Shown: one piece after another, positions 15,147 through 25,379 of the stretch
How the letters are laid out: every line of letters begins with the position of its first letter
How positions within the stretch are numbered: the first letter of the stretch is position 1
Origin: Microbispora sp. H13382
Lineage (GTDB): Bacteria > Actinomycetota > Actinomycetes > Streptosporangiales > Streptosporangiaceae
NCBI RefSeq assembly: GCF_014161445.1
Contig: NZ_JABBXA010000001.1
Span: 248,001 to 312,000 of the forward strand
Reading direction: 5' to 3'
DNA: 64,000 nucleotides
Program-made: the position numbers and the translations under genes
Notes under the pieces: model-generated
What the model was told of the DNA's origin: nothing
The model's input: only the letters and a program-made list of their open reading frames with translations
Database searches by the model: none

Positions 15147-16169
15147 ATGTCCGAGTCACAGCAAATCAGCAAGACCCAGGCCAAGGTAGTCATCCCCGAG
15201 GGGCAGCCGATGGTCAGCCTCCTCGGGTCGGGTGACGAGCTGCTGCGGGTCATCGAGGGCGCCTTCAGCGCCGACATCCACGTGCGGGGCAACGAGATCA
15301 CGATCACCGGCAGTCCGGAGGAGAGCGGCGTCGTCGTGCGCCTCTTCGAGGAGCTGGTGGAGCTGGTCGGCTCGGGTGCCGAGCTGTCCCCCGACGCGGT
15401 CGAGCGCAGCATCCACATGCTGCGGCAGGCCACCGACCGTCCGGCCGAGGTCCTGTCCCTGGACATCCTGTCCGCGCGGGGCCGTACCATCCGCCCGAAG
15501 ACGGTCAACCAGAAGCGGTACGTCGACGCGATCGACAGGCACACCATCGTCTTCGGCATCGGGCCCGCCGGCACCGGCAAGACGTACCTGGCGATGGCGA
15601 AGGCCGTGAAGGCCCTGCAGAACAAGCGGGTCAACCGGATCATCCTCACCCGCCCCGCCGTCGAGGCGGGGGAGCGGCTCGGCTTCCTGCCCGGCACGCT
15701 CTACGAGAAGATCGACCCGTACCTGCGGCCGCTGTACGACGCGCTGCACGACATGCTCGACCCCGACTCGATCCCCCGGCTGATGTCGGCCGGGACGATC
15801 GAGGTCGCGCCGCTCGCCTACATGCGGGGCCGGACCCTCAACGACGCCTTCATCATCCTGGACGAGGCGCAGAACACCTCGCCCGAGCAGATGAAGATGT
15901 TCCTGACCCGGCTCGGCTTCAATTCGAAGATCGTGGTCACCGGCGACGTCACGCAGATCGACCTGCCGGGCGGCCAGGACAGCGGCCTGAAGGTCGTCCA
16001 GCACATCCTCGAGGGCATCGAGGACATCCATTTCAGCAGGCTGACCAGCGCCGACGTCGTACGGCACAAGCTGGTGAGCGACATCGTCGACGCCTACGGC
16101 CGTTACGACGCCGCGATGGCCTCGGAGCCGCGCGCGATCAACAAGCGGCCGCGGAACAACCGGCGGTGA
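15147..16169 (+). CDS. phoH: PhoH-family ATPase
   Basis: 340 aa, ATG at 15147. Walker [11 protein letters not shown] at 137-146, Walker [17 protein letters not shown], and sensor [10 protein letters not shown] are all present. An N-terminal KH-like/extension region (~20-100) is typical of the PhoH group linked to ybeY. The family hydrolyses ATP and is linked to RNA metabolism and ribosome maturation; direct substrates are poorly defined. It is followed closely by ybeY in the conserved phoH-ybeY-CNNM-era order. Confidence 0.93.
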   Translation: MSESQQISKTQAKVVIPEGQPMVSLLGSGDELLRVIEGAFSADIHVRGNEITITGSPEESGVVVRLFEELVELVGSGAELSPDAVERSIHMLRQATDRPAEVLSLDILSARGRTIRPKTVNQKRYVDAIDRHTIVFGIGPAGTGKTYLAMAKAVKALQNKRVNRIILTRPAVEAGERLGFLPGTLYEKIDPYLRPLYDALHDMLDPDSIPRLMSAGTIEVAPLAYMRGRTLNDAFIILDEAQNTSPEQMKMFLTRLGFNSKIVVTGDVTQIDLPGGQDSGLKVVQHILEGIEDIHFSRLTSADVVRHKLVSDIVDAYGRYDAAMASEPRAINKRPRNNRR

Positions 16170-16197
16170 GCACCGGCATGACGGGTGAGGAGACCCC

Positions 16198-16671
16198 GTG
16201 AGCATCGAGGTGGCCAACGAGTCCGGCGTCGAGGTCGACGAGTCGGCTCTGGTCGAGCTGGCCGGGCACGTCCTGGGCCGGATGGGGATCAACCCGCTGG
16301 CCGAGCTGTCGATCCTGGTGATCGACGAGGCGGCGATGGCCGAGCTGCACGAGCAGTGGATGGGGGAGCCCGGCCCGACCGACGTGCTGGCCTTCCCCAT
16401 GGACGAGCTGCGGCCCAACTCCGGCGGCAGGGACGAGGACGACGCCCCCGACCCGGCGCTGCTCGGAGACGTGGTGCTGTGCCCCCAGGTGGCGGCCAAG
16501 CAGGCCGCCGAGGCCGGGCACGGCGCGCAGGACGAGCTGGAGCTGTTGTGCACGCACGGCATCCTGCACCTGCTCGGCTACGACCACGCCGAGCCCGAGG
16601 AGCACGCCGAGATGTTCGGGCTGCAGGACGAGATACTCGGCGCCTGGCGGGAGGTGCGGCGTAAGCCGTGA
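16198..16671 (+). CDS. ybeY: Endoribonuclease / rRNA maturation factor YbeY
   Basis: 157 aa, GTG start with GAGGAG upstream. The zinc site [11 protein letters not shown] places histidines at 120, 124 and 130. [10 protein letters not shown] is the other family block. YbeY takes part in 16S rRNA 3'-end maturation and ribosome quality control. Its stop overlaps the GTG of the next gene (GTGA), indicating coupling. Confidence 0.93.
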   Translation: MSIEVANESGVEVDESALVELAGHVLGRMGINPLAELSILVIDEAAMAELHEQWMGEPGPTDVLAFPMDELRPNSGGRDEDDAPDPALLGDVVLCPQVAAKQAAEAGHGAQDELELLCTHGILHLLGYDHAEPEEHAEMFGLQDEILGAWREVRRKP

Positions 16672-17963
16672 CCAACGGCTGGCTACTCTCCGCCGTCTTC
16701 CTGATCGTGGCCGGCGGCCTGCTGGCGAGCGCGGAGACGGCGCTGACCCGCATCTCCAGGGTGCGCGCGGAGGAGTTCGTCAAGGAGGGCCGGCGCGGCG
16801 GGGTGCGACTGCAGGCGATCGTCGCCGATCCGCCGCGCTACCTCAACCTGGTGCTCCTGCTACGCCTGAGCTGTGAGCTCGTCGCCACGGTCATCACGAC
16901 GCTGCTGTTCATCGACTGGCTGGGCGACCGCGGACAGGCGTACGCCGGGGCGGCCGTGGTCATGATCCTGGTGAGCTACGTCATCGTCGGGGTCATGCCG
17001 CGTACGCTCGGCCGCCAGCACGCCGAGCCGGTCGCGCTGGCGAGTGCGCCCATCGTGTACGGGCTGACCCGGATCTTCGGCCCACTGCCCGAGCTGCTGA
17101 TCCTGCTGGGCAACGCGCTCACTCCCGGCAAGGGCTTCCGCGAGGGCCCGTTCACCTCCGAGGCCGAGCTGCGCGACCTCGTCGACCTGGCCGAGCAGCG
17201 CAGGGTCATCGAGCCCGACGAGCGGGAGATGATCCACTCGGTCTTCGAGCTGGGCGACACGCTGGTGCGCGAGGTGATGGTGCCGCGCACCGACATGGTG
17301 TTCATCGAGCGCGGCAAGACGCTCAACCAGGCGCTCTCGCTCGCCCTGCGCAGCGGGTTCTCCCGCGTCCCGGTGGCCGGGGAGAACGAGGACGACGTGG
17401 TGGGCATCGCCTATCTCAAGGACATCGTCCGCCGCATCCAGGACACCGGCGACGGCGGCGTCCGCGTGGACGAGCTGATGCGTCCCGCGACGTACGTGCC
17501 GGAGAGCAAGCCGATCGACGAGCTGCTGCGCGAGATGCAGGCGCGGCAGATCCACCTCGCCATCGTCATCGACGAGTACGGCGGCACCGCCGGCCTCGTC
17601 ACCATCGAGGACGTCATCGAGGAGATCGTCGGCGAGATCGCCGACGAGTACGACCAGGAGGCCCCGCGGGTCGAGTGGCTGGACGACGGGGCGGTGCGGG
17701 TGACCGCGCGGCTTCCGGTCGACGAGCTCGGCGAGCTGTTCGGCACCGAGATCGAGGTCGAGGACGTCGACACGGTCGGCGGCCTGCTGGCGCACGCCCT
17801 GGGCCGGGTGCCGATCGCGGGCTCGGAGGCGGTCGTCGGGGGCCTGCGCCTGACGGCCGAGAACCTGGCGGGACGCCGCAACCGGATCAGCACCGTCGTC
17901 GTGCGCCGCGAGGAGCCCGCGACGGGCGACGAGGTCGTGGCGGCCGACGCCGGCCACGAGTGA
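16668..17963 (+). CDS. CNNM / HlyC-CorC family membrane protein
   Basis: 431 aa. The N-terminal DUF21/CNNM domain has three to four hydrophobic helices (residues ~1-140). Two CBS domains follow around 200-320 ([19 protein letters not shown]; the [24 protein letters not shown] block), then a C-terminal CorC_HlyC domain. Members are implicated in Mg2+ transport or homeostasis. The start overlaps ybeY by 4 nt. It is usually followed by cdd and era, and those genes come next here after one inserted lipoprotein gene. Confidence 0.9.
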   Translation: MTNGWLLSAVFLIVAGGLLASAETALTRISRVRAEEFVKEGRRGGVRLQAIVADPPRYLNLVLLLRLSCELVATVITTLLFIDWLGDRGQAYAGAAVVMILVSYVIVGVMPRTLGRQHAEPVALASAPIVYGLTRIFGPLPELLILLGNALTPGKGFREGPFTSEAELRDLVDLAEQRRVIEPDEREMIHSVFELGDTLVREVMVPRTDMVFIERGKTLNQALSLALRSGFSRVPVAGENEDDVVGIAYLKDIVRRIQDTGDGGVRVDELMRPATYVPESKPIDELLREMQARQIHLAIVIDEYGGTAGLVTIEDVIEEIVGEIADEYDQEAPRVEWLDDGAVRVTARLPVDELGELFGTEIEVEDVDTVGGLLAHALGRVPIAGSEAVVGGLRLTAENLAGRRNRISTVVVRREEPATGDEVVAADAGHE

Positions 17964-18134
17964 CGACGCGCCGTCCGGCCTCTGCAAGCGTCCTTCAAGC
18001 GTGCTGCAAGTGCGCTGAGCCACTGTTGTCCCAGGCGCTCAGAAGGGGTTCGGGGCGCCTCATTGGGGAGTCCGGCGCGCCGGGAGGGGTTCGCGGCGCA
18101 CCGGAGCCTCCCTTGGGGGATCCGTACATCGACG

Positions 18135-18168
18135 CGGGGCTTTCACCCGGCTCAGGGTGAGGGCCCCG
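18135..18168 (+). terminator. Hairpin terminator after the phoH-ybeY-CNNM operon
   Basis: CGGGGC-tt-TCACCC-ggctca-GGGTGA-gg-GCCCCG followed by TTTCGATT. The two stems are separated by one 2x2 internal mismatch. It lies 170 bp after the CNNM stop in the 277-bp gap before the lipoprotein gene. Confidence 0.55.
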
Positions 18169-18240
18169 TTTCGATTACGCAATGTGATTACCCGTACGCG
18201 GCAGGGGGAAGGAAACCTCCGGCAAAGCGGGGAGGCGGGT

Positions 18241-18900
18241 ATGCGGATCGTCCACGCGGCCGTCGCGGGCTGCCTGGTCCTGGCCACCGGCGGCTGCGGC
18301 ACGGGCGAGGTCACCTACGCCGCCGTCCGGCCCCCCGGAAAGACGGGCGACGCGAGCGGTGTGCGGGCCCTGCTCGGCAGGATGGACGCCCTTCCCGACA
18401 CGTTCTTCAGCCACGCGCGGGCGCCGTGGCGCCCGCCGTTCCGACCCCGAGCCCGCGCCTGCCGTCTGCTGTTCGACGCGGCCGCGGGCAGGCTCCCGCG
18501 CGAGGGGCTCAGCGGCACGGCCGCCGCCACCTACCAGGGCGCGCACGCCGGCGAGCTCGCCGGGGTCGGCGTCGCCGTCTACGACGGCGACGAGGCGGCC
18601 GGGCATCTCGCCGCGCTCCGCGACGCCCTCGCCCACTGCGCGACGGCCGACGCCGGCACGCCGTACGACCGCCTGGCGGCCACGCGGACTCCGCCGGCCG
18701 GAATCGGCGGCGCGGACGCGGCCGCCCGTGCCCTCGCCGGCCGGGTCGGCGGCTACCCCTACCGCATGCACCTGGTCGTCGCCCGCTCCGGCCACACGCT
18801 GATCGCGCTCGTGCACGCGGGCCTGACCCCGCCCGACCCGGCCCGTACGGCCGAACTGACACGGCTGCTCGTCCGCGAGGTCGGTACGCTTGACGCGTGA
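18241..18900 (+). CDS. Predicted lipoprotein of unknown function
   Basis: 219 aa from ATG at 18241, selected for the GGGGAGG site just upstream and because it starts directly with a lipoprotein signal (MRIVHAAVAGCLVLATGGC, lipobox cysteine at 19); the longer in-frame start at 18157 would bury the signal. The mature part is about 200 residues with two further cysteines (RACRLLF, AHCATAD). No family recognised. Its TGA overlaps the next GTG (GTGA), linking it to the cdd-like gene and probably to era. Confidence 0.75.
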   Translation: MRIVHAAVAGCLVLATGGCGTGEVTYAAVRPPGKTGDASGVRALLGRMDALPDTFFSHARAPWRPPFRPRARACRLLFDAAAGRLPREGLSGTAAATYQGAHAGELAGVGVAVYDGDEAAGHLAALRDALAHCATADAGTPYDRLAATRTPPAGIGGADAAARALAGRVGGYPYRMHLVVARSGHTLIALVHAGLTPPDPARTAELTRLLVREVGTLDA

Positions 18901-19232
18901 CAGAGACGCTGGGCCCCGAGGACAACAAGATCATTACGCTGGCCAGGTCGACGCGGGCGCGCGGCGGCGCTCCCGAGGGCGCCGCGGTGCGCGACGAGAC
19001 CGGCCGGACGTACGCCGCGACCACGGTGGAGTTGCCCTCGCTCCGGCTATCGGCCCTGCAGGCGGCCGTGGCCATGGCCGTGTCCAGCGGGGCGAAGTCC
19101 CTGGAGGCGGCCGCGGTGGTCACCGAGGCCGACGACCCGGCGGAGCCGGACCTGGCCGTCATCGAGGACATGGGGAACGGCACGCTCTTCCTGGCCGCTC
19201 CGGACGGCTCGCTGAAGGGCCGGTACATCTGA
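18897..19232 (+). CDS. Cytidine-deaminase-like protein lacking catalytic zinc ligands
   Basis: 111 aa, GTG start. The fold signature is recognisable (GAAVRDETGRTYAATTVELPS, then AVAMAVSSGAKSLEAAAVV). The position right before era matches the cdd gene of other actinobacteria. However, the CAE/HAE zinc motif is replaced by ALQAAV and there is no PCxxC, so zinc chemistry is not expected. It is shorter than active Cdd (~130 aa). It may be an inactive structural relic or a regulator kept by linkage to era. Three nt separate it from era. Confidence 0.75.
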   Translation: MTETLGPEDNKIITLARSTRARGGAPEGAAVRDETGRTYAATTVELPSLRLSALQAAVAMAVSSGAKSLEAAAVVTEADDPAEPDLAVIEDMGNGTLFLAAPDGSLKGRYI

Positions 19233-19234
19233 CG

Positions 19235-20146
19235 ATGAACGCCGAACCGAGCGGTTTCCGGGCGGGCTTCGCCTGCTTCGTCGGCAGGCCCAACGTCGGC
19301 AAGTCGACGCTGATGAACGCCTTGGTCGGCACCAAGGTGGCGATCACCTCGTCCAAGCCGCAGACGACGCGCCGGGCCATCCGCGGCATCGTCCACCGGC
19401 CGGACGCCCAGTTGGTGATCGTGGACACCCCCGGCTTCCACCGTCCCCGCACGCTCCTGGGGGAGCGGCTCGACAGCCTGGTGCTGTCCACGCTCACCGA
19501 GGTCGACGTCATCGGGTTCTGCGTCCCGGCCAACGAGCCGATCGGCAAGGGCGACCGGTTCATCGTCGAAAAGCTCGCGGCCGTCAAGAAGACCCCGGTG
19601 GTGGCGGTCGTCACCAAGTGTGACCTGGCCACCCGCGAGCAGATCGCGCACCAGCTTCTGGCGGTGTCCGCGCTGGCCGAGTTCGCGGAGATCGTCCCGG
19701 TGTCCGCGCAGGGGGGCGAACAGCTCGAGGTCCTCGCCGACGTGCTCGTCAAGCGGCTGCCTGAATCGCCCCCGCTGTACGCCGGCGGGGAGCTGACCGA
19801 CGAGCCGGAACAGGTGCTGGTCGCCGAGCTGATCCGGGAGGCCGCGCTTGAGGGTGTGCGGGACGAGCTGCCCCACTCGATCGCGGTGGTCGTGGAGGAG
19901 ATGACTCCCCGGGAGGGCCGTGACGACCTCCTCGACGTGTACGCCCACATGTTCGTCGAGCGGCCCTCGCAGAAGGCGATCGTGATCGGCCCGGGCGGCG
20001 CGAGGCTCAAGGACGTGGGCACCCGCGCCCGGCAGCAGATCGAGGCGCTCCTCGGCACCCGGATCTACCTCGATCTGCGGGTGAAGGTCGCCAAGGAGTG
20101 GCAGCGCGACCCCAAGCAGCTGCGGCGGCTCGGCTTCTACGACTGA
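19235..20146 (+). CDS. era: GTPase Era
   Basis: 303 aa from ATG at 19235, two nt after the previous stop. G1 GRPNVGKS at 17-24, switch region PQTTRRAIRG, G3 DTPGFH, and G4 VTKCD (TKxD form). The C-terminal KH domain is VIGPGGARLKDVGTRARQQIEALLG. Era binds the 3' end of 16S rRNA and links 30S assembly to growth. It converges on the membrane protein gene at 20151-20639. Confidence 0.95.
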   Translation: MNAEPSGFRAGFACFVGRPNVGKSTLMNALVGTKVAITSSKPQTTRRAIRGIVHRPDAQLVIVDTPGFHRPRTLLGERLDSLVLSTLTEVDVIGFCVPANEPIGKGDRFIVEKLAAVKKTPVVAVVTKCDLATREQIAHQLLAVSALAEFAEIVPVSAQGGEQLEVLADVLVKRLPESPPLYAGGELTDEPEQVLVAELIREAALEGVRDELPHSIAVVVEEMTPREGRDDLLDVYAHMFVERPSQKAIVIGPGGARLKDVGTRARQQIEALLGTRIYLDLRVKVAKEWQRDPKQLRRLGFYD

Positions 20147-20150
20147 CGGG

Positions 20151-20639
20151 TCACCGGCGGCGCAGCAGCGCGGCGGCGGCCAGGACGGCCAGCGCGACCG
20201 AGGCCAGCAGGCCGGCGAACCAGCCGTACTGGATCGTGGGGTGCACCCGCAGCAGCCCGGAGACCTGGAAGTCGAGCCGGCCCACGAGGTCGCGCGGGTC
20301 GGCGAGGAACATGGCCAGCGCGAAGGCGGCCACCGCGCCGGGCAGGATCGCCAGCCCGGTGAACAGCCAGTTTCGCGCCGCGCCGAGCACGCCGAGCAGC
20401 ATGGCCGTGACCCCGGCGCCCAGCACGACCCAGCCGGAGCCCGCGTCCACGCCGCGCACGGCGTGCGTGAGCGACGCGTCGAGGATGCCGAACTCGGCGG
20501 TGAGGCCGGCCCACGGGAGCAGCGCGGTCACGGCCAGCGTGAACCCCGCGACGAACACGCCGGCGGCCCGCAGGACGCCGGCCACGCTGGTGCCTCGCCG
20601 CGGCCTGCCGGGGTGCTGCGTGGGTTCCGACACGATCAC
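20151..20639 (-). CDS. Predicted four-helix membrane protein
   Basis: 162 aa if started at GTG 20639 (or 160 from GTG 20633). Transmembrane segments are predicted around AGVFVAGFTLAVTALLPWAG, VVLGAGVTAMLLGVLGAARN, LFTGLAILPGAVAAFALAMFL and WFAGLLASVALAVLAAAALL, with a C-terminal RRR. It resembles small actinomycete Trp-associated or DUF-type membrane proteins, but I cannot assign one. It begins 26 bp after the ureD stop on the same strand and may be the distal gene of the urease transcript. Confidence 0.65.
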   Translation of the reverse strand: MIVSEPTQHPGRPRRGTSVAGVLRAAGVFVAGFTLAVTALLPWAGLTAEFGILDASLTHAVRGVDAGSGWVVLGAGVTAMLLGVLGAARNWLFTGLAILPGAVAAFALAMFLADPRDLVGRLDFQVSGLLRVHPTIQYGWFAGLLASVALAVLAAAALLRRR

Positions 20640-20665
20640 CAGGCTACGGCGCGGGGCGGCAGGTT

Positions 20666-21643
20666 TCAGCCCCGGCCACCGTCGGCCGGCGTGGTGAAGG
20701 GGCGCGCCGGCGGTCGGACGGGGTGTGCGGCGGCGAGTGGCCCGGCCGGTGGAACGGGGTGCGCGGCGGCGAATGCGCCGGACGCCGCGACGGTCTGGGC
20801 GGCGGCGGGTTGCCCGGGCGGTGAGGCAGCCCGTGCGGCGGCCCGTGCGGCGGCCGGCGGCCCGGGTGGCGGGGCGCCCGCGGCCTCCTCGCCGCGCCGC
20901 AGCCGTTTCCTCAGCTGGACGGCGTCCGCGCCGAGCGCGCAGACCTGCACGCCGGGGCCGGCCAGGGGCAGGGCCGCCCAGCCGTCCCCCAGGACGGCCC
21001 GCCGCTCCCGCTCGGCGTCCGGCTCGGCGTCCAGTTCGGCGGGCGGAGCCCAGGCGGGGCCCGCGAGGAGGGTCGAGCCGACACACCGGGCGTCCCCGTA
21101 GACGGCCGGGCTGCCGTCCACGGCATCCTCGCCGATCAGGAGATCCTGGCGGAGCAGAGGCCGCCCGGCCACGGTCGCGTCGAACCGCGCGTGGCCGCGT
21201 CCCGGCCGTTCGCCGTGCCGCCCGAACACGATCTCCTCCCGCCAGAAGACCGTGGCGTCCTCGGCGAGCGAGAGCCGTACGACGAGGTGGTGGGCGCATC
21301 CGGCGGCGAGGACGGTCGGCTCGGGGGAGAAACGCAGGGCGGCGCCCGCCCCGACCCGGGCCCGTACGACCATGACCGAGGGGGTGTCCGCGAGGCCGGG
21401 CAGCACCAGCGTGGCGGCCACCGAGCGGACCTCCAGCGAGGTGCCGGGGGCGACGTCCACGGCGAGGTCGAAGCGGTCCCCGCGCAGCGGGCCCGCGCCC
21501 GTCGAGACGAGGTGCACCCGCCGGGGCCCGGTCTGCCGCAGCGTCAGCGGCGGGTCGGAGCGGAGCGTCTCCAGCCGGGTCCTGCCTCCGCCCGCGGCCT
21601 CGGTGCGGATCACCGCTCGCGCGGTCACGGCGCCGGATGCCAT
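20666..21643 (-). CDS. ureD: Urease accessory protein UreD
   Basis: 325 aa from ATG at 21643, one nt after the ureG stop. The first ~240 residues match UreD/UreH (LVSTGAGPLRGDRFDLAVDVAPG; AHHLVVRLSLAEDATVFWREEIVFGR). UreD forms the UreDFG complex that delivers nickel and carbon dioxide to apo-urease. The last ~80 residues are a low-complexity Ala/Pro tail (AAARAAARAASPPG, AAHPVPPAG repeats) not seen in typical UreD; the underlying DNA is a run of GCGGC-like repeats. Confidence 0.9.
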   Translation of the reverse strand: MASGAVTARAVIRTEAAGGGRTRLETLRSDPPLTLRQTGPRRVHLVSTGAGPLRGDRFDLAVDVAPGTSLEVRSVAATLVLPGLADTPSVMVVRARVGAGAALRFSPEPTVLAAGCAHHLVVRLSLAEDATVFWREEIVFGRHGERPGRGHARFDATVAGRPLLRQDLLIGEDAVDGSPAVYGDARCVGSTLLAGPAWAPPAELDAEPDAERERRAVLGDGWAALPLAGPGVQVCALGADAVQLRKRLRRGEEAAGAPPPGPPAAARAAARAASPPGQPAAAQTVAASGAFAAAHPVPPAGPLAAAHPVRPPARPFTTPADGGRG

Positions 21644-21644
21644 G

Positions 21645-22382
21645 TCAGGGCGCCGTGGCCGGGTGGGGGCCAGCGTGGGAGCCGCCGTGGGAGCCACTGT
21701 GGGCGGTGTGGTGGTGCGGTTCCCCGTGCTCGCGTCGCCAGGCGTCGACCATGGTCACCACCCACTCCGCGACGGTGTGCGCGGACCTGTCCTCCCTGAT
21801 CGAGGTGAACAACACCGGTTTGCCGTCCCGTACGGCCGCCGCGTCGCGGGACATCACGGTCAGATCGGCGCCGACCATCGGCGCGAGGTCGGTCTTGTTG
21901 ACCACGAGCAGGTCGGCCGAGGTCACCCCCGGCCCGCCCTTGCGCGGCACCTTGTCGCCGCCCGACACGTCGAGCACGAAGATCTGCCGGTCGGCCAGGC
22001 CCCGGCTGAAGGTGGCGGTGAGGTTGTCGCCGCCGCTCTCGACGATGACGAGGTCGAGCGGCCCGAATCGCTCTTCCAGCGTCTCGACGGCGTCCAGGTT
22101 GGCCGCGATGTCGTCGCGGATGGCGGTGTGCGGGCAGCAGCCGGTCTGCACGGCGAGGATGCGGCCGGGGTCGACGACCCCCGCGCGGCGCAGGAAGTCG
22201 GCGTCCTCGGTGGTGTAGATGTCGTTGGTCACGACCCCGAGCCGCAGGGTCGGCCCGAGACTGCGGCACAACGCCGCCACCAGGGCGGTCTTGCCGCTGC
22301 CGACCGGCCCGCCGATGCCCAGGCGGAGCGCCCGCCCGTGCGGTTCGGCCGGGTCGTGGAGGTCGTCGTGGTGAGCGCCCAT
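21645..22382 (-). CDS. ureG: Urease accessory GTPase UreG
   Basis: 245 aa. P-loop GPVGSGKT at 25-32; the nickel-binding CPH motif is present ([13 protein letters not shown]); SGGDNL and NKTDL match the SIMIBI GTPase family. Histidine-rich stretches occur at both ends ([31 protein letters not shown]). These could bind nickel and may compensate for the missing ureE. It overlaps or nearly abuts ureD, with a 39-bp gap after ureF. Confidence 0.95.
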   Translation of the reverse strand: MGAHHDDLHDPAEPHGRALRLGIGGPVGSGKTALVAALCRSLGPTLRLGVVTNDIYTTEDADFLRRAGVVDPGRILAVQTGCCPHTAIRDDIAANLDAVETLEERFGPLDLVIVESGGDNLTATFSRGLADRQIFVLDVSGGDKVPRKGGPGVTSADLLVVNKTDLAPMVGADLTVMSRDAAAVRDGKPVLFTSIREDRSAHTVAEWVVTMVDAWRREHGEPHHHTAHSGSHGGSHAGPHPATAP

Positions 22383-22421
22383 GGGGAACCTCGTCTTTCT
22401 CGTGCGATGCCGGGTGGGAGG

Positions 22422-23333
22422 TCAGGAGACGAAGAGCTTGGCCGGGTTGGTCAGGTGTCCCTCCGCCAGGAGGTCGAGCGCGGGCGCGCCGTGCCCGGGC
22501 AGCGCCCGCCACGCCGCCCGCCATCCCGCGTGCCGTCCCGTGCCGCGCTCGTCCGGCTCCTCGCCGGGCTCTTCGCCGGGCTCCTCGTACGGCTCCTCGT
22601 ACGGCTCCTCGTCGAGCGGGACGGCGCCCGCGAGCGACGTACAGGCGGCGTGGGCCGTCTCGTCGAGCGCGGGCGCGAGGTCGGCGAGCAGGCGATGGAC
22701 GGCGACCGGGTCGAGGCCGAGGAGCCGCACCGCGGCCGTGGCCGGGCCGGTGACCGTGGCGTAGGCGGCGGCCAGCGCGGCCTGGAGGGGCTCGCAGCCC
22801 GCGGAGGCCGCGACCGCGCCGAGCGCGACCGGATGGTGCGGGCCCTCAGGCACCGCTCGCGCGAGCATGTCCAACGCGGCCGCGGGCCACATCCGGCGGG
22901 CCGTGCGCAGCAGGAGCCGCCCCTGGGTGCGCGAGGCCTCCCGCTGGGCGGGTGAGGCGGTCCGGGCGTCGGCCTCGGCGTCCAACCGCCGCCACAGCGC
23001 AGCCGGCTCGCCCATGGCACCGGCACCGGTATCGGCACCGCCGCCGGCCGCGGCTCCGGGGGCCGATCGCGCGGCGGTCCCGGAGCCGGTCTCGGAGTCG
23101 GTTACCAGGACGACCTCGGAGACCGCCAGCTCGCACGCGGCGGCGGCGAGCGCGGCGGTGACGAGGCCGGAGGTGGCGAGCCTGCCGCGCAGGAACCGCG
23201 CCAGGTCGCCGGTGCCGGTGACGGCGCCCCGCCGTACGGCCTCCTCCACGCCGCCCGAGTGGGCGTGCCCGCCCGCCGGCAGCCGGGAGTCGGCCAGCAG
23301 CAGCAGCGCCGCGTCCCCCTTCACGGCGGACAT
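22422..23333 (-). CDS. ureF: Urease accessory protein UreF
   Basis: 303 aa from ATG at 23333, overlapping the ureC stop (TGATG). The N-terminus LLLLADSRLPAGGHAHSGGVEEAV is the family hallmark. The helical core is interrupted by an Ala/Gly/Thr-rich insert (~95-120), and the C-terminal part carries an acidic repeat of EEP-Y/G units (~245-267) absent from ordinary UreF. UreF acts in the UreDFG activation complex. Total length is above the usual ~220-240 aa because of these insertions. Confidence 0.88.
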   Translation of the reverse strand: MSAVKGDAALLLLADSRLPAGGHAHSGGVEEAVRRGAVTGTGDLARFLRGRLATSGLVTAALAAAACELAVSEVVLVTDSETGSGTAARSAPGAAAGGGADTGAGAMGEPAALWRRLDAEADARTASPAQREASRTQGRLLLRTARRMWPAAALDMLARAVPEGPHHPVALGAVAASAGCEPLQAALAAAYATVTGPATAAVRLLGLDPVAVHRLLADLAPALDETAHAACTSLAGAVPLDEEPYEEPYEEPGEEPGEEPDERGTGRHAGWRAAWRALPGHGAPALDLLAEGHLTNPAKLFVS

Positions 23334-25051
23334 CAGAAGAGGAAGTAGCGCTGCGCCATAGGCAGCGACTCGGCCGGGGCGGGTTCGATCAGCTCGCCGT
23401 CCACGCGTACGGCGAAGGTGTCGGGATCCACCCGGATGTCCGGCAGGGCGTCGTTGAGCGGCATCGCGTGCTTGCGCCGGGCGCGGACGTCGGCCACCGG
23501 GACCAGCCGCCTGCCGACGGCGAGACGGCCGGCCAGGCCGTCCTCCAGCGCGAGCGGCGCCACGAAGTGCAGCGAGGTCGCGGCGGCGGTGACCGGGGCC
23601 GCGCCGAACATGGGGCGGGGGAGCACGGGCTGCGGCGTCGGGATCGACGCGTTCGCGTCGCCCATCTGGGCGTACGCGATGACGCCGCCCTTGACGACGA
23701 GGTCGGGCTTGACCCCGAAGAAGGCCGGGCTCCACAGCACGAGGTCGGCGAGCTTGCCGGGCTCCACCGACCCGATCTCCGCGTCCAGCCCGTGGGCGAT
23801 CGCCGGGTTGATCGTGTACTTCGCCACGTACCGGCGGGCGCGGAGGTTGTCGGCGGGGCCGTCGCCCGGCAGCGGCCCGCGGCGCCGCTTCATCACGTGC
23901 GCCGTCTGCCACGTACGAATGATCGTCTCACCGACCCGGCCCATGGCCTGGGAGTCCGAGCCGATCATCGAGATCGCGCCCATGTCGTGCAGGACGTCCT
24001 CGGCCGCCATCGTCGTCGGCCGGATCCGCGACTCGGCGAAGGCCAGGTCCTCCGGGATGGCGGGGTTGAGGTGGTGGCACACCATGAGCATGTCCAGGTG
24101 CTCGTGGTGCGTGTTGACCGTGTGCGGCCTGGTCGGGTTCGTGGACGAGGGCAGCACGTTGGCGTGGGAGGCCACGGTGATGATGTCCGGGGCGTGGCCG
24201 CCTCCGGCGCCCTCGGTGTGGTAGGCGTGGATGGCCCGCCCGCCGATGGCCCGTAGGGTCGACTCCACGAAGCCGGCCTCGTTGAGCGTGTCGGTGTGGA
24301 TGGCGACCTGCACCCCGGTGGCGTCGCAGACCCGCAGGCAGGCGTCGATGACGGCGGGGGTGGCGCCCCAGTCCTCGTGCAGCTTGAAGCCCGACGCCCC
24401 GGCCCTCAGTTGTTCGAGCAGCCCCTCCTTGCTGACCGTGTTGCCCTTGCCGAGCAGGGCCACATTCAACGGGTAGGAGTCCAGGGACTCCAGCATCCGG
24501 CCGAGATACCAGGTCCCGGTCACGGTGGTGGCCTTCGTGCCCTCGGCGGGTCCTGTGCCGCCGCCGACGACCGTGGTCACGCCCGAGGCGAGCGCCTCGT
24601 CGAGGATCTGCGGGCAGATCAGGTGGACGTGGGTGTCGACCGCGCCCGCGGTGACGATCTTGCCGTTGGCCGCGAGGATCTCGGTGGACGGGCCGATGAC
24701 GAGCTCCGGGTGGACGCCGTCCATCGTGTCGGGGTTGCCGGCCTTGCCGATCGCGGTGATCCGGCCGTCGCGGACGCCGATGTCGGCCTTGACGATCCCC
24801 CAGTGGTCGAGGATCACCGCGCCGGTGATGACCAGGTCGGCCGCGCCCTCCGCCCTCGTGGTGCGCGCCTGCCCCATCGACTCGCGGATGACCTTGCCGC
24901 CGCCGAACACCGCCTCGTCGCCCGCCCCGGCGGGTCCCATCGACAGGTCCTCGGTCACCTCGACGTACAGGTCGGTGTCGGCCAGGCGCACCCGGTCGCC
25001 CGCGGTGGGGCCGTACAGCGCGGCGTAGTGGGCCCGCTCGACGCTAGACAT
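23333..25051 (-). CDS. ureC: Urease subunit alpha
   Basis: 572 aa, full length. Nickel ligands HVH (141, 143), the carbamylated lysine K223 in GFKLHEDWG, His252 (AIHTDTLNE), His278 ([15 protein letters not shown]) and Asp366 (IGSDSQAMG) are all present, as is the flap histidine in MVCHHL. The protein ends in the conserved YFLF. It catalyses hydrolysis of urea to ammonia and carbamate in the cytoplasm. Its start overlaps the end of ureB by 8 nt. Confidence 0.97.
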   Translation of the reverse strand: MSSVERAHYAALYGPTAGDRVRLADTDLYVEVTEDLSMGPAGAGDEAVFGGGKVIRESMGQARTTRAEGAADLVITGAVILDHWGIVKADIGVRDGRITAIGKAGNPDTMDGVHPELVIGPSTEILAANGKIVTAGAVDTHVHLICPQILDEALASGVTTVVGGGTGPAEGTKATTVTGTWYLGRMLESLDSYPLNVALLGKGNTVSKEGLLEQLRAGASGFKLHEDWGATPAVIDACLRVCDATGVQVAIHTDTLNEAGFVESTLRAIGGRAIHAYHTEGAGGGHAPDIITVASHANVLPSSTNPTRPHTVNTHHEHLDMLMVCHHLNPAIPEDLAFAESRIRPTTMAAEDVLHDMGAISMIGSDSQAMGRVGETIIRTWQTAHVMKRRRGPLPGDGPADNLRARRYVAKYTINPAIAHGLDAEIGSVEPGKLADLVLWSPAFFGVKPDLVVKGGVIAYAQMGDANASIPTPQPVLPRPMFGAAPVTAAATSLHFVAPLALEDGLAGRLAVGRRLVPVADVRARRKHAMPLNDALPDIRVDPDTFAVRVDGELIEPAPAESLPMAQRYFLF

Positions 25052-25379
25052 CGGTCCTCCCGTCGAGGGGACCGGCCCACTCGGGGCGCAGTCCGGGTAC
25101 GACGCGGTTCCCCGCGAGCGGGACCAGCGTGACGTCGCGCTCCACCCCGGGCTCGAACCTGGTCGCGGTGCCCGCCGGGATGTCGAGGCGGGTGCCCCAG
25201 GCCGCCTCCCGGTCGAACTCCAGGCCGGGGTTGGCCGCGGCGAAGTGGTAGTGCGACCCGACCTGCACCGGCCGGTCGGCGGTGTTGACGACTCTCAGGG
25301 TGATCCGCTCCCTGCCGGGGTTCAGCGGCACGTCGCCGTCGCCGCACAGGATCTCGCCCGGCACGCCCTCGCCCGTCAT
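25044..25379 (-). CDS. ureB: Urease subunit beta
   Basis: 111 aa. Contains the UreB blocks [37 protein letters not shown] and [15 protein letters not shown]. Its ATG overlaps the ureA stop (ATGA) and its end overlaps ureC, so A, B and C are translationally coupled. Confidence 0.95.
   Translation of the reverse strand: MTGEGVPGEILCGDGDVPLNPGRERITLRVVNTADRPVQVGSHYHFAAANPGLEFDREAAWGTRLDIPAGTATRFEPGVERDVTLVPLAGNRVVPGLRPEWAGPLDGRTDV

Noticed and set aside
20700..20900. Tandem-like GCGGCG/CCGGTG repeats
   Set aside because: They are the DNA of the low-complexity Ala/Pro tail of UreD, not a separate repeat element.
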